A stretch of 64,000 nt of DNA, from positions 43,964,362 to 44,028,361 of the forward strand of contig CM049307.1 in NCBI GenBank assembly GCA_026874595.1. The letters are read 5' to 3'. The notes beneath the pieces were generated by a model. It did no database searches. It had not been told where the DNA came from and was given only the letters and a program-made list of their open reading frames with translations. Origin of the DNA: Sipunculus nudus (Eukaryota > Annelida > Sipuncula > Golfingiida > Sipunculidae). Numbering within the stretch: the stretch's first letter is position 1; each line of letters begins with the position of its first letter. Both the position numbers and the translations under genes were made by a program. Below, one piece after another: positions 25,001 through 37,915 of the stretch.

Positions 25001-25267
25001 ATGTGCCTTTGGCACCAAATACTCTTTGCAAATAGAATCAATTCACTCATGCTACTGGATTTATATTGATATGGGTATTGGTGTATACGATGTCTTGGAC
25101 AGAATGGGCTGAAAATTGTTGGTGATTGTTTTCTCATGCTTACGAGAAACTAACCCATTTCCACAAAGTGCTGCCCAGTCCGGCTATTCACCAGTAAAAT
25201 GTCGATAATTTATACCATCGATTGATTGACATGCTTTAAATTCATGCATTACCTGTGCGAAAGTGAT
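22022..25267. other. No recognised gene; one NRF1-like site
   Basis: Unique-looking DNA. The block 22.6-23.35 kb has mixed composition with open frames on both strands but no recognised domain. A TGCGCATGCGCC palindrome lies at 22891. An A21G12 run lies near 24806-24839. Confidence 0.4.
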
Positions 25268-25413
25268 ACGAATTCTCACGAGATAATAACGAATGCGCAC
25301 GAGATCCTAGAGAATGCGCACGAGGTTTACTCACGCATGCGCACTATATACTAAATAATTCGCACGAATATACTGAAGGATGCGCTCGAGAAACTAATAC
25401 GTGCACACGATAA
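25268..25413 (+). repeat. CpG-rich 21-bp minisatellite
   Basis: About seven diverged units of the form ACGAATGCGCACGAGATNNTA, including GCGCACGAG, CGCATGCGCAC and TGCGCTCGAG variants. Unit length is 20-24 bp. The CpG content is unusual for this AT-rich surrounding. Confidence 0.7.
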
Positions 25414-26177
25414 TATTTACAGCATTTGGCCAAGACACTATAAAAGAACAATGAAATGGAAACATAGCCATTGACAACTTCCAATATGTTTTCAAGAGTT
25501 CAATGTAATGGGTTACCATTTCCAGAGTTTGTAATCCTAACCGTGGCACTGTCTTTGGCCAGTTCTGTTCCACCTAACCTAATTTGATTAACTCTATACA
25601 ACCGGGGGAATCTTCTTAGAATTTCCCCCTTTGAGCTTCACGTGATGGTGAAATACGCCTATAACATCGGTAATGGTATGTTGCCTTGAGCCCCTCCAAA
25701 GGGAACACGAAGGTCTCAGGAGAGTGTTGTATAATGTAAACCGAGTAAAGGCCCGGGGAACCTCATCGTGTGTGCGTGGTTATTAAATTTGGACAAATTA
25801 CCTGGAGTAACGCAAAAGGATGACCTGCTCAGTGTCTGTCGACTTACGGGGATAAGATATTCAAACATAAGATTTAAGATGTCAGAGCTGCAGCCACGGA
25901 CTTCAGGAAAATTCAGAAAATATATTATTTATATTCTTTTTAGAGGTTTTAATACATTTGTATCAGATATAAATGTTTTGATGCTTGAAGTTAGCATTCT
26001 ATTTTTTTAAATGTTAAAGGTTAGGAATATTATGAGGAACATCACACCGTGGTTTAAGAATTTTAACTTCCCTATCCTGTCATAATAATTGTGCAAATAA
26101 TATAGTTGTTTATATCATATTAATGCATTTTCTTCATGTCACACCATTAATTATCCGGACATTATAAATTTCTGCAA
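25414..26177. other. No recognised gene
   Basis: AT-rich DNA; no supported feature. Confidence 0.45.
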
Positions 26178-26230
26178 ATGCAAATCATGTCTTAAATAGT
26201 AATTAAATTGATTATTGTTATCATAACAAT
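26178..26230. promoter_or_regulatory. Enhancer-like cluster: POU octamer, homeodomain sites, SOX palindrome
   Basis: ATGCAAAT (26178-26185), TAATTAA and TTGATTA (26200-26214), and a perfect palindrome ATTGTTATCATAACAAT (26214-26230), which holds two facing SOX core sites. The motifs fit the textbook consensus sequences, but AT-rich DNA yields such matches by chance. Function is inferred only. Confidence 0.3.
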
Positions 26231-29200
26231 AATAACAGAAACGAAAAGTTAAGAGGACCTGATGCCCTGATCCTGCGGGCATGTTTAATGATTCGTTGCT
26301 ATAATAATGCGACTTGAATAATGTTGTTAATTGTTCTTTATTTGAGGTTAGCGATCTGCGTAAATCTCTGAAAACAACCAGTTATGAGTCCACATCACTG
26401 ATTAACGTCCTGCCATGATTCAGTTATCTCTCCTTTGATTTTGATTTTAATGTCGAAATAGAGAATGATTAAAGGCTCTACTTTGGTCCCTGATGGTAAA
26501 AGTTCTAATTGAAATATAACAAAACCCACATTCTCCCCCATCTGGTTTTGTTGAACGCAATCACTGGAAATCTTTCATTGGCTATTTGCGATATTCTCAT
26601 TTACTTCACTGGCATCAAATGGTGTTTATTACGCTTTTTAATTCTACTTTTGTTGTTCGATTACGCCATGGAACATTTGTTACCAGGTTATTTTGAGACT
26701 CCTGAAAGTGTAATTATATAAAGTGAATAACGAATGTTTGGAACTTAATTAAATCTATGACGTATTAATGTGTGTAAGATATAGTTCGAACTCTCTAATA
26801 AACGATATAAGCACGACCATGCACATACATATTTCAACTTTATAACGCAAAAGGAATGGGTTCAATATCTGTGTAGTTTTTTTTTACACTTGCTAGTATT
26901 TTGTATATATGCTGTTTCAACTTTTAGAATGGGTTAACGTAACGCATGTTTCACCATCGGCCAGTTTCTTACAATCGTAAATGTGAAAGGAAAAAGTCAA
27001 CTAGATTTTTGGCATTGACATGTTCACATTCTATGTTCTATGATGATTTGTCACAAGAAGTGTGGGCCCTAACTGTTAATTCATGCTGTATTTTCAAATC
27101 GAGTTTTTATATAACGTCCATAGACAAAATTAAAAAACTGGGCTCTTTATAAAGCTTTTTTTCTTTTTGTGAATACCAAATGCTGCTTCAGATGTAAGCA
27201 GAATGCTGTAAAAAAGTGTCTACTGATTTTTTCTTCCCAATATACAACATTTGTTTTCGTTCCTCGCAGGCATTCCCGTGTAGCCATTTTTTTTACACAC
27301 TAAAACCCGGATATAGCAAGTCAGATATTGGAAGACAAAAAGCATTTATGCATGTTTTTAATGAAATAAAGGTATTAGTTATAGAACATGATGTATGATA
27401 CATCAAAGCGGTGATAAGCTTGGCTGCCGGGACACTATATACATTACGTAAACATCGATAAATTTCAGTTTGTAAGGCATTTCCGCTAATCATCATTTTG
27501 AGTATATAGCATGAAAGGCGTTATCCAATGTGTTGTTCGGGGCTCTGACGAAACGTTTGTATGTGTCTCTCTCTCTATCTCTCCCTCCCACCCACCCCCT
27601 TTTTTTGTTTGGTGTGTATTAGTGTGTGTATATGGCCATTGTAGTCTTCTTACTTGAAGTGAAAATAAAAAAAAAAACATAGAATGATATACATTGTAAC
27701 ATGCATGGGTAGGCAAAAGATAAGACTTTTGTGAAATGAAAAAAAAAATACAGTAAGATACATTTAAATGATATAGACCAATTGACAAAGCAAGAAAAAT
27801 GCCATTAATTCTTCCGTCCTGGGTTATAGCTGCGATACAAGATCTGAAGTCCCCATCAATCATTGATTCATGTGGAGTTAAATTAATGGTGGGAAGATAC
27901 CATTGGCTTCTGTAAGTCACGCAGACTCCAGGCTACAGACTCTGTAAAGGAGGTCTTATCTCTACGCCTGCTGGATTATCATGGGATGGAAGGGTAGGTT
28001 TCTATGGGTTACATTGTGGACTGGTCCCGGAGTCACGCCAATCCCATGATTCCCTCCATTGTTGCTTGGAAATTCCAACAAAGATTGATCCCTTCGGCTG
28101 CTTGCGGGTTTTCACATTTGGTTTCGTAGGAGTTTAAAGAGAATCCACTTCAAGTTTAATTAATCACAATTCTGAAGAAAGATCCCATTCTGGTGAGCCT
28201 GGAAAAATGCTTGACATTTTAGAAGTTCTCTGTTATATGACCGAGCTGACGTCTTCACTTTGATTTGATCTGAACAAACGCAATCTATCTTTTTCAGGGT
28301 ATCTCTTAAGCTGGTTTATTTTCCCCAGACACATTTCACTTGGTTCAGTTAGTCTGAGGTTCATTTGCGTCAGAATTTTTCCCGTCACCATGGCATCCGG
28401 CCCGGGATCCTGTATTATAAAAATGGTTTCTCTACATATAAACGAGACAGATAGACGCACAGTAATGTGAAGATCTCAGACATGGATCAGGATTTCTCAG
28501 ATACGACATTACTTCTATGTATAAATCTTGAAAAGTCACTTTAGTACACACATGACTGCAGTGACAGATACTATAAGTGACAGCCAAACCAAAGACATAA
28601 TAATAAAGAGCGAAACTGATTTTCTTATAGATTCGGTGAATATAATACAGCAAAAGACTAAGGAAAAGGATTTTGCATCATAATTAATGGATCAAGACTG
28701 GTCATTGTTTCTACACTGTGCACTTAGAGTTCTTTTTAATTTGCATTAATAGCAAACATTGTGTCGAATAAAAAAAAATTAATCTTAGATAGTGTAACAT
28801 AAAACAATAACCTTGTGAACAATATATTTCTTTTCATTTTTGCACACACACATAAATATACACTATTGATCCCTTTTTACGTTCCTGCCGCAACACAGTT
28901 TTGTGTTGATATAACATCGTTTTATGTAGAATGTTATGAGGATAATGTTATGCGGATGTTATGAGGCTAAAACAATGATCTAGAGAATGTCTCATTCTGA
29001 ATTGAAAAATTGATTCACTAAGCCTTTGTTTATACCAGTTTGGCCCTGCATGACAAATGGATCTGTCATTAAAATATTTGTTAATTGTAGACAGTAAGCT
29101 GTTCAACGATACAATCTATAAAACATTCCTTTATACGCACGTTGGTCATAATCCTAATATCTCAAGCTGCCCTAATAGAACCCAGGCACTGCGCTGTTGG

Positions 29201-30245
29201 CAAACAGTTCCCGCTCACATTGGCCGGTATTTACTGCCAGTGTTTGCAGAGGGTTGCGCAGATTGGGAGGAATAATTGTAACCAGCATATGGTGTGCTGC
29301 CAGGGCCACCTGCCGTGATGCTGCGGCAGCACCAGTCACGTGCTGGAGCAGCAAGCGTGAGCAGACAGCCCCTTCCAGCAAGCAAAGATTACTTTCCAGT
29401 CTAGGGGAATGTGCGTGCTGATTATTAACATCTAAGGTACCGCCGCTAGCCTTGTTTTGTTGAGCAGTTTGCACTGATAAGTGGCGCTAAAGGTCTTGCC
29501 CATCTAAGAAGCGTTCATGACTCATGTATCCAAAGTGAAGTCATGCCGTGTTTCTTATATTACATTGACCTGTAACACATATACCTGTATAGTGTTATTA
29601 CCATGGTGATGCACGGCTCGTTACTCGGCAAAATATCATATGTAGAATTTCAGGTAATTTTAGCATACAAATGTGCATTCAAATCTAGCTTGCATCATTA
29701 TGTTTTAACAATAATTCCTGAAGGTTCACAATATGAGACAGTCTGAACGGATAGAGCTAACGATTACGCGGGTTCTGACCTAATATTGATTGTCTTCTTA
29801 TTAAAGCAATTTTAAGACATCATCTAAAGCTTACAAGACGTGAGGCCATTACGGCGTAGGCGAGGTTCTATGACAGTTTTGTTATAAAACTGATAGTTGG
29901 GGATCTAAATCATGTAAAAACGTAAGGAAATAATGACATTGCATGAAGCGTTTCTTTAACTGTTCTGTCGTATAGCTAAACGATGTAGACCTTAAGATGA
30001 AGAAACGGTTCAATGAAGCTGAAAGATCTGTCATAATAAGGGAAATACGATTTTTTATTGAAGATTTAACAGAAAATATATATTGAAGAGTTCTTTTCTA
30101 TCTGTGACGAATAGGAAGTATACTCTGTAAACTGACTTTGTCACCATATATAACAATGACCATGTATCTAAAGCTATCATTTTGCAACAAGCTGGGAATG
30201 GTGTTAGCTTTCCAAAACCATTTTGATTTATATCCGTATAGTACA
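26231..30245. other. No recognised gene
   Basis: No coding or repeat feature identified. A GC-richer island at 29170-29480 has open frames on both strands (74 and 100 aa) with no known domain. A 144-aa minus frame at 27486-27920 crosses (CT)n and A runs and shows no domain. Confidence 0.4.
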
Positions 30246-30560
30246 CAAGCCACCCACTACTACATAAATTGATGGCAAAAAACTGAAAGATATGTTATCT
30301 AAAAATTAAAATTCGTCATTTTCCTCTTCTTATTTTGCACAGAAATGTTTTCTAAAAGGTTTGTCATGGCTTTTAATGGTATGTCAAAATCTCTTTGCGG
30401 AAAACTAAACTTTCATTATACAAAAAATGTTGATATTTTTCCAGAAAAATATTAATTTATGCCACTAGCCACCTACTACGGAATAAATTGATAGCTAAAG
30501 TCTTGCAGGAATCTTAAATTTATATTATGAAAAAAAAATGAAATTCGACATTTTTCTATG
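30246..30560 (+). repeat. Two diverged direct copies, about 215-bp offset
   Basis: AGCCACCCACTACTACATAAATTGATGGC near 30249 and AGCCACCTACTACGGAATAAATTGATAGC near 30466. Both are followed by AAA..CTGAAAG/CTTGCAGGA and AAATTCG(T/A)CATTTTTC. Short local duplication. Confidence 0.6.
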
Positions 30561-30969
30561 CATGTTTTATACATAATATTCTGTTATATACAGTATTTGT
30601 ATCAAAATAAAGCAAGATGCCTCAAGTTCTGATTCAATAAACCTTAGCTTTTAAAATGCAGGGTTTTATTACTTTTTTATTCTAATTATGTAAGTTGCAC
30701 CAGTTTAATACCAACCTTTTTTGTTATTTTGTATGTTTTTCAATGTATGTTTTCCGCATAATACCGTGTTAGAACGTTTTCAGTTAGTCTGAGACATTTG
30801 CAGGTTATATACATAAAAAAGCTGGTAAAACCGCAACAGCTATAAAGCCAGGTGTAGTCAAATCTGCTGGGAGATACACTAAACAGCAGAAGTTGGATGC
30901 AATTTCTTCGGCTACTGGTTTCAAATTCTTGTCCGCTGATGGTAGTTTAGCTGGACCAGCCTTCGCGAA

Positions 30970-31840
30970 GTGCTATATAGCCTCCAGGCACGGGAACGTA
31001 TAAACACAAAACAATGAGATTCCGCTGACCTGTCTGGACTAAATTTGCAAACCAAATACCCTTAATTTGAAAACCTTTAACCTTCAGTACCGATCAAGCT
31101 GTTCTGTAAGGCAGTAAATGCTATATAGACCCACATTGGAAGAAATAACTCTTGACTCTGCATGCTCCAAAGGCAAGGATTCTACAAATTGCTTTGAGCG
31201 TAGCTCGACATCGAAATGTTTATAGACAACAATCCAGGGTTTGGTTCATATGCGACCAGGTGCATTTAATTTCAAATACAACTGTTTTAGATAAAGCAAA
31301 TGCATATGTTGAATTTAAATTCACTCAGAATGATGCAGTTTTAGTTCCATGGGATAGGCATGCATAACCGTCGGATAAAGATGTCGTCGCCTGTAGCAAA
31401 TCAGTGGTCGAGTAATAATTTTGATATTGATTATTCGACGATATACATGTATATTACAAAGTAGCATCTTTAGTAAAAATACAGTGAGACCTGTGTAATG
31501 AGGCCACCGTTCGGACTAACCAAAAGTGGTCTTTAATTCACAGTCTTATGAGAGGGGTCAGTTATAACCAATGTGAATGCTATCCTCCAGGCACGGGAAC
31601 GTATAAACACATGCTTTCGGTTCACCCAAGATTGGTCTTTATTGACAGATGGTCTCATTAGAAAGGTAGTCTTATTAGACGGTTGGTCTTTTAGACAGGT
31701 TCAACTGTATTTGAAATATACTCGTCATCACGGTAACTATATATTAGGTTTGACGTTTTTGAGAACAGGCATGTATAGCCGTCGGGAAAAAAGGTCGTCT
31801 GCTGCTTCAAAATCAGCTATCGAGGAACAAATTTGACTCT
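30970..31840 (+). repeat. Pair of duplicated segments interrupted by a MITE
   Basis: CCTCCAGGCACGGGAACGTA occurs near 30981 and again near 31585. Further on, AGGCATGCATAACCGTCGG near 31355 recurs as AGGCATGTATAGCCGTCGG near 31766, each followed by AAA(A)..GTCGTC(G/T)(C/G)CTG and AATCAG. So a segment of several hundred bp is present twice in the same orientation, with the second copy shorter. Confidence 0.7.
31482..31707. mobile_element. MITE, pogo/Tigger-like (Tc1/mariner superfamily)
   Basis: Imperfect terminal inverted repeats of about 25 bp: CAGTGAGACCTGTGTAATGA at the left, and on the other strand CAGTTGAACCTGTCTAAAAG at the right. Flanked by TA on both sides (31480-31481 and 31708-31709), the target duplication typical of this superfamily. 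About 226 bp, no transposase. The CAGTNGAACCTGT end is a common animal type. Confidence 0.75.
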
Positions 31841-32189
31841 CCTCATCTCCAGGCTGTCTCTTGGACCACACAAAACCGTTTTAGACACGTGACACAGCTA
31901 CTCTGCTTGGCTTAATCCTAGTCTTGAGTGTTTACTGATGGAGATCCTGTGAACCCTGCCACTTAGCGGGGATTGCCCTCAGAATCAATTGCCATTTTAT
32001 TGACGGATGTTAAATATAGAACCTCCCTTGATGACCACCTGGGATAATACGATCGCATCTTTTGTGTCTTGCTTGATGAATGTCTAATACAACCTACCCT
32101 ATAGGTGTCTTTCAGTTGTCTTATAATTAAGCCAGGTATTGTGACACTGGAGAGAACAACTGTCCATCCGAAAGTCCATACGTCAACAT
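31841..32189. other. No recognised gene
   Basis: Mixed-composition DNA with a 101-aa minus-strand frame (31963-32268) that has no recognised domain. Confidence 0.4.
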
Positions 32190-32330
32190 AAAAAATGGTC
32201 TGATTAGTACATAAAACCTCAGGAGTACATAAAACCGGTCTCATGACTACATAAAACACGATAATCATTACATAAAAAGGTCTAATTAGTACGTAAAGCA
32301 GCCCTAATTAGTAGGTAAAACAGTCTTATA
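32190..32330 (+). repeat. Degenerate minisatellite, about 25-28-bp unit
   Basis: Five to six variants of GGTCT(A/G)ATTAGTACATAAAA, with CAGGAGTACATAAAACC, CATGACTACATAAAACA and TAATTAGTAGGTAAAACAG forms. Confidence 0.65.
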
Positions 32331-32440
32331 AACGGCAACGATGCTGTTCGGAAAGCGTAAATTATTGTGAACACGAAAGTAGAAGTTTCAGATAGATGGG
32401 AAAATTATGGGCTGTGACTGGGAGGGGATGGGGCTTTTTT

Positions 32441-32800
32441 TAGCTGTATCATATAATTTACCCTTATTTTTATGTTATTGACCTCCATTTGTAGCTATAT
32501 CATATATTTTACCCTTATTTTTTAGTGTTATTGACCTCCCTTTTTTAGCGATATCATATAATTTACCCTTTTTAATATTTTTGACCTCCCTTTTGTAATT
32601 ATATCATATATTTTACCCTTATTTTTTAAGTTATTGCCCTACCTTTTTTAGCTGTATCATAACAATAACCCTTATCTTTCAGTTATTGAACTCCCTTTTA
32701 AAGATATATCATATAACTAATCCTTATTTTGTAAGTGATTGAACTCCTTTTTTAGCTATATCTTATGATGTATAGCATGGTTTACCCTTGTTTTTCTTCC
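32441..32800 (+). repeat. Minisatellite, about 52-bp unit, about 7 copies
   Basis: The unit start AGC(T/G)(A/G)TATCATATAATTTACCC recurs near 32442, 32493, 32547, 32597, 32650, 32700 and 32754, with TTATTGACCTCCCTTTTTT between. Spacing is 50-54 bp. Confidence 0.85.
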
Positions 32801-34398
32801 TTTAAACTTTAGATTCCCATGGAAGGTATTTTATTTATGATTCAACAAAACCTTTTACCTATTTTTTTAACTAGTTAGCTTATAGATTATGATACCATGT
32901 TCAGTTCATCGATGTTATATCCCCAAGAACAAATATAGCTAGCTTTATTTTCTGTGCTAGACGTTTTAAAGGTCGAATCTGTTTCTGGTTGCTTTGTGGC
33001 ATTTCAAGTGAGACTTGACGTCTGAAAGCGGCGCTCAAATATGGCGCTATGCTTTTGCTCTTTAAGTGTTCTAAAAGAATATCAATAACTGCAGCCATGT
33101 TCTTATACATTGCAAGCATAGATGATTCGGGTTTTAACCAGGTACATAAGGTGTGTCTAGAACGTGTCATAAGAATCGATCCTATGAAGTTAAATTTATT
33201 AACTTATAAGGCTACTCCTTATATACACGCTTTATTTATTTCAGACTGGATATGTCGCCCATGACAGAATCTGTATTTTAAGGTTAGGATTTTAGCATAT
33301 ACATGATCTTGGTCTGTTGTGTTCCAAATTCATCAACAGGTAACACCGCGAAGTTATACATGAACTACTGCATGTTGCAACATCTGTTTATTCCATACAA
33401 TATGGCCATGACACGTTCCGAAAGCGTTCATAAACATGCCTCTCAGCTACGAATAATAAGATTGACTATTGAGTCCGAATGGTTAGAGTGTATTGCATTC
33501 AGGTCAGCGGACATGAGCGTATACCAATCTATTATGATTTCATTAATTACAACAATTACTTAAGAGATTGTTGGTATTTGGCAGTCGTTGCGACTCTCAG
33601 ACGCTAATGCACCGTTACCATATTAATTAGCGTTCGGTGCCAGTCTAGCGTGATCTGAGAGGATTGATCAGAACGAGGCTTCGTCGAAATCACATTTCCC
33701 GGGACGCCTAACTCCCATTTGGTAACCTGGATCAATTTAGTAACTAATTTAGTCTCGTATACTTGCTCTTTATTACACGTGTCAACTCCACTAAACAAGA
33801 AATCTTTGATGACCGCAGTAACATTATACTCCGGCACATCTGACCCCGGTAGAAAAGTGGTTAAGGACCAAGGGCTGGGAACATCAGTGTCGTCCCCCCG
33901 AGGATGCCGGGTGTTAATCAACATGGCGTCTGGCCCGGTCAATCTGGTAACACTGAGATATCGTTTGTGGAGTATACATCGGCACCCCAGAACTGACAAA
34001 AATCTCCGTCGGGATTACCCGTGTCTGTTCACATTCAACACATGATAAATCAGTCTCTATACCTCCAAGGATGCAAACCGGATATATAACGGGAGTGTGA
34101 CGATTCCTGTTTCAAGAATTAGAGATGGCCGCCATGTCCAACTTAGGATCTAGGAAGCTATAGGGTTTATACAAACCTGCTTGCTGGCACTAACTCTAAA
34201 TCTCCATTCAAATGTTGCACATTGATTAACCAAAGTGTTCTATTCTTTCAATATTCAATGTGAAAAGAAGCTGTCGGTGTGACATTGCATTAGTCTTTAT
34301 ATATCAGTTCAAAGCTCGATTCAAAATGATGCATGCATTCTGTGGATGAAAAAATAAAACAATTGTTTGCCGAAATATGCTATTTTTTATGTAACATT
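32801..34398. other. No recognised gene; GC-richer block with open frames
   Basis: The block 33600-34050 has longer open frames on both strands (131 aa minus, 108 aa plus) than the surroundings but no recognised family. Confidence 0.35.
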
Positions 34399-35181
34399 TG
34401 TTACGGAACCTAATATCGACAGATCACGTAGTCGTGATGAACATAAATTTTGTAATGGAGATAAAAAAATATCAGATTCTGAAACACTAGGCAGCGTGAA
34501 ATGTCTAGGGGAATGAATAAAGAAGTCAGTGTTTTTTTGTTAACAAATAATTATAATTTTATTTTTAAAACAATCCTAACATTACAATACACTTGATCAA
34601 TACAAATTTCACAGTATAGCAACATTACAACTGCAAATCAATACAAGTATATAAATAAAGTGTAAACTACCTGGATACCACCACTGTCACACTGATAACA
34701 AGTCCTTTATAATGTACAACCCAGATGAACATTTCACATAAATCTTCTCAGAGAATAACAGTCCAGTTCATTCACAAAATCAATCCGTTGTAATCCCAAA
34801 ATGAAGTTCTTGTTATAATTCCGAAAGCAAACTGAAGACTATATAAGATCCGTCACAAATTTAGAAGAAAATCTATAATTGCCGCAATAACAGGAAACGG
34901 TCCACAACTAACTTACTGTTTCTGTGTCCGCTTGAATATTTCTCTCCTCTCTGATTGGCTCTAAAACACAGCCCCTTATTTATAACTTTCACCTCAAGCC
35001 GAGAACTTTCCACTTCTCGGACAATCCAAAGAACCTAACATGATACACAGTACACACGCGTTACAGGAAACACCTAGAACAACATCACTGTGTGATGCTG
35101 TCATATCAACGAGCAATGCGTGACACACAAACCAAACGTCAACAACACATGGAACATCCCTGCACACCGACATCTGTAACA
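34399..35181 (-). mobile_element. Solo LTR, Ty3/gypsy-type (fossil), copy 2
   Basis: A 783-bp unit related along its length to the one at 3212-4011. Shared landmarks include GACAGATCACGTA..CGTGATGAACA, ATGTCTAGGGGAATGAAT, ACCTGGATACCA, GAGAATAACAGTCCA, GGCTCTAAAACACAGCCCC, TTCCACTTCTCG and CACGCGTTACAGGAA. On the minus strand it runs TGTTACAG...CGTAACA with a CCAAT box, TATAAATA (34977-34984) and AATAAA near 34557. The flanking 4-bp sequences are similar, as expected of an aged target duplication. No internal region adjoins it. Confidence 0.72.
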
Positions 35182-37772
35182 CGTTATATCTAGCATATAC
35201 ATATATATATGTGAGTGTTTAATGAATAAACTATTAGGAATATGGCGTCACCTATAGTGTACAGAGGTTTGCCATATCTGTATATTTTCGATTTTATCCA
35301 CTCGCCAGGGCATTAATATTAAAACCTGTATGGACGTATCTGCGTATATGAGAGGACAAAAGCTTCAACTGCCACATATATGTATAAGCGTGCATGCATT
35401 AGGGACTGGATTTGTCAGTTGTACTGTAAGAATAAATATTCAAATGACCTATCCCAAAAATAGTGGCTAGACTGACGTAATGTGCTCGGAATCACTCAGT
35501 ATTACGCATATGATATACACTGAAGGGCACAAGGGTTTTACACATGCATGTAAAAATATCAGCGATTTTCTTGCATCTACCCATAACTCCGCAGATGGCT
35601 TTATTTGTGTTTAAAGGCAAAATGGTTAAACATCATTGCATCCTATCAGATTCATTCAAATGCTCAAAATATGCAAGTCTCTTCATTTAGAATACATACC
35701 TGGCCTCTTCCAGAAAATTCTGTAAAACATATTCCGTCATGCCAAGTATTTTTATTGATATAAATGAAGCAACGATCATGCCTGGCTTCCACATAAGGCA
35801 TTCGAGGACCTATACATTTTACAATTTTCTGCGAAATATAACAAAAATAGTGAGAAAATGAGTTAGGATCCATTTCAACTATCAGGCTTGTGTGGCAAAT
35901 GACAAATTAATTGAAATTAAATATTTCAAACCGCTGGCCGTAATATCTGATATCAAACTTTTCCCGGTCTTGACACTCTCCGGCTCATTTTACTGAATAT
36001 AAAACAACGAGATTTTTACCGATTTTTACCACAAGTGGTTTCCATAACATAACCAAATCTCAAGACCTCAATTAAGCTCAAACCGATCTGGGCGCTGTAA
36101 TTAAGTTTGATATTTAGACGTGCAAAACATCGTCCGGCAGAAAAAAATACCTGGATCTGAGGCCGTTATAACGGGAACTTTGTATTAATGCACTTTGAAA
36201 TCAAAGTTACAAGTCTTTCTCATTCATTTGAGTCAGCGGGATCTAATTAAGATACAAGCATCTGTTGCTACTGATACCCCAAGCCGCATCCAGCCGGCTT
36301 TGATGCTCCGCCGAACTGACGGCGATTTAGGGAACATGAGCACTGTCTCGGCTTTTATGTCGATTGAGTCTCGGTTACCCTGCTGTAATTAGATCACCAA
36401 GTCTCTGCTAAATTAAACAGTCTTTGCTATGAACACCGCAGTAGCAACGAACTCCGGGCTCGATGTCAAATTTATTCTGTCCACCTGAATAAAGATGGAA
36501 GAATATGTGATGACGTTTTATATTATGATGTCACAATGTAAACACAAAAAAACTATAGAACGTTGATAAATATGATAGTTTCTTTGAACTAGACCTCCGT
36601 TAGACGAACTGTTTTACAGTATGGCAACAAGCGAATATAAATTTTCCATCTGTTATTGTAATACGCTTATCGGGGAACACGATTCAAAATAATATGGATC
36701 AAATGCAGCGCGCCTGTGGAGCTCGACATCCTGAGGGTGGGACATTTATGGAAATTAATGAAAGCTAATCCTTTTTCTTATTGACCTCGGGGTTAAAGAT
36801 CGTACAGATAAACCAAAGGTTTTCTCTTTTGTTGTGCATGGTGGCGGCTGACCATATCATGCAAATTTTGATGAGACTTAATCAGTCAAATAGTCTTTCT
36901 ACTATAAGGCATGTTTGGCAATTGGTATATTGTTTAAAGTGACCTTGATGACCCCTTTGACTTATCTCTTCAATGTAAATATTTCATTATAAGATTAGCC
37001 AATAGTATAACCATGCATAAAATGGTGATATAGATTTACCTAATCTCACGCCCCCTATTGTATGAATAGTATTTCCGTGATATAATAGCTACATTCACCA
37101 CTTAAGTGTAGGCGTGTACAGTTATTATTAAGCACCCCTCTTCCAAATAACTGACTCTCAAACGTTAATGTCTACGGCTATTCAATAGCCTTAGCAGCTT
37201 ATCATCTATTCACCGCCACTTGAATGCACAATTAATCGTTTAAGCTATGTCGTAAATAAAAATAGAATTGATAGGGATCAAGTGGATGTCGTTAAATGGA
37301 TCTTCAAACAGTAATATATTCTCTATATGAAGTCCTACTTGGTCTTCTATCTCCGTTGTCCGATGACAATGGGAATCATTGTTAACACTATGTCGTAAAT
37401 ATAAATGTATAATACAAAGGCAGTATGATATATATTGTAGATTCAGAAGTTCATATTTCGCATTAAATTTATATATCTGTCGATCAAATGTCCATGATTT
37501 TGTCAGTGTTTTATGTAATAATATATGTGCATGTCTGTGCATGTCCGTATAGGCGAAGTATTGTGTCAAATAACGTTAGTTATATTTTGTCATTATCCCA
37601 TGAAGTGAAAAACATTTGGCAATATGCCAAATGTGGTCAAATATCCGCAGCGTTATCACGTGATCATGACGAGCGTTGTTATGGTTATACCGTTAATAGA
37701 GAACGTGTATTATAAACAGGTGTATGTCTTAAATGAATTTCTTACACACAGCATGCTAAAAGAAGAATTCTA
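35182..37772. other. No recognised gene
   Basis: AT-rich DNA with a less AT-rich stretch at 36050-36450. No coding family found on either strand. Confidence 0.4.
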
Positions 37773-37915
37773 GGTGTCAGTAAATATGTACATATGGGGA
37801 TATATCTGCGCATATATGCATGCAAGTCAGTGCATATGCAAGATTTCTGGGTGTCAGTATAAATATGTACATATGGGGGATATATCTGCGTATATACATG
37901 CAAGTCAGTGCGAGT
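37773..37915 (+). repeat. Tandem duplication, 77-bp unit, two copies
   Basis: GGTGTCAGTAAATATGTACA at 37773 and GGTGTCAGTATAAATATGTA at 37850, both followed by CATATGGGG(G)ATATATCTGCG and CATGCAAGTCAGTGC. Confidence 0.85.
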
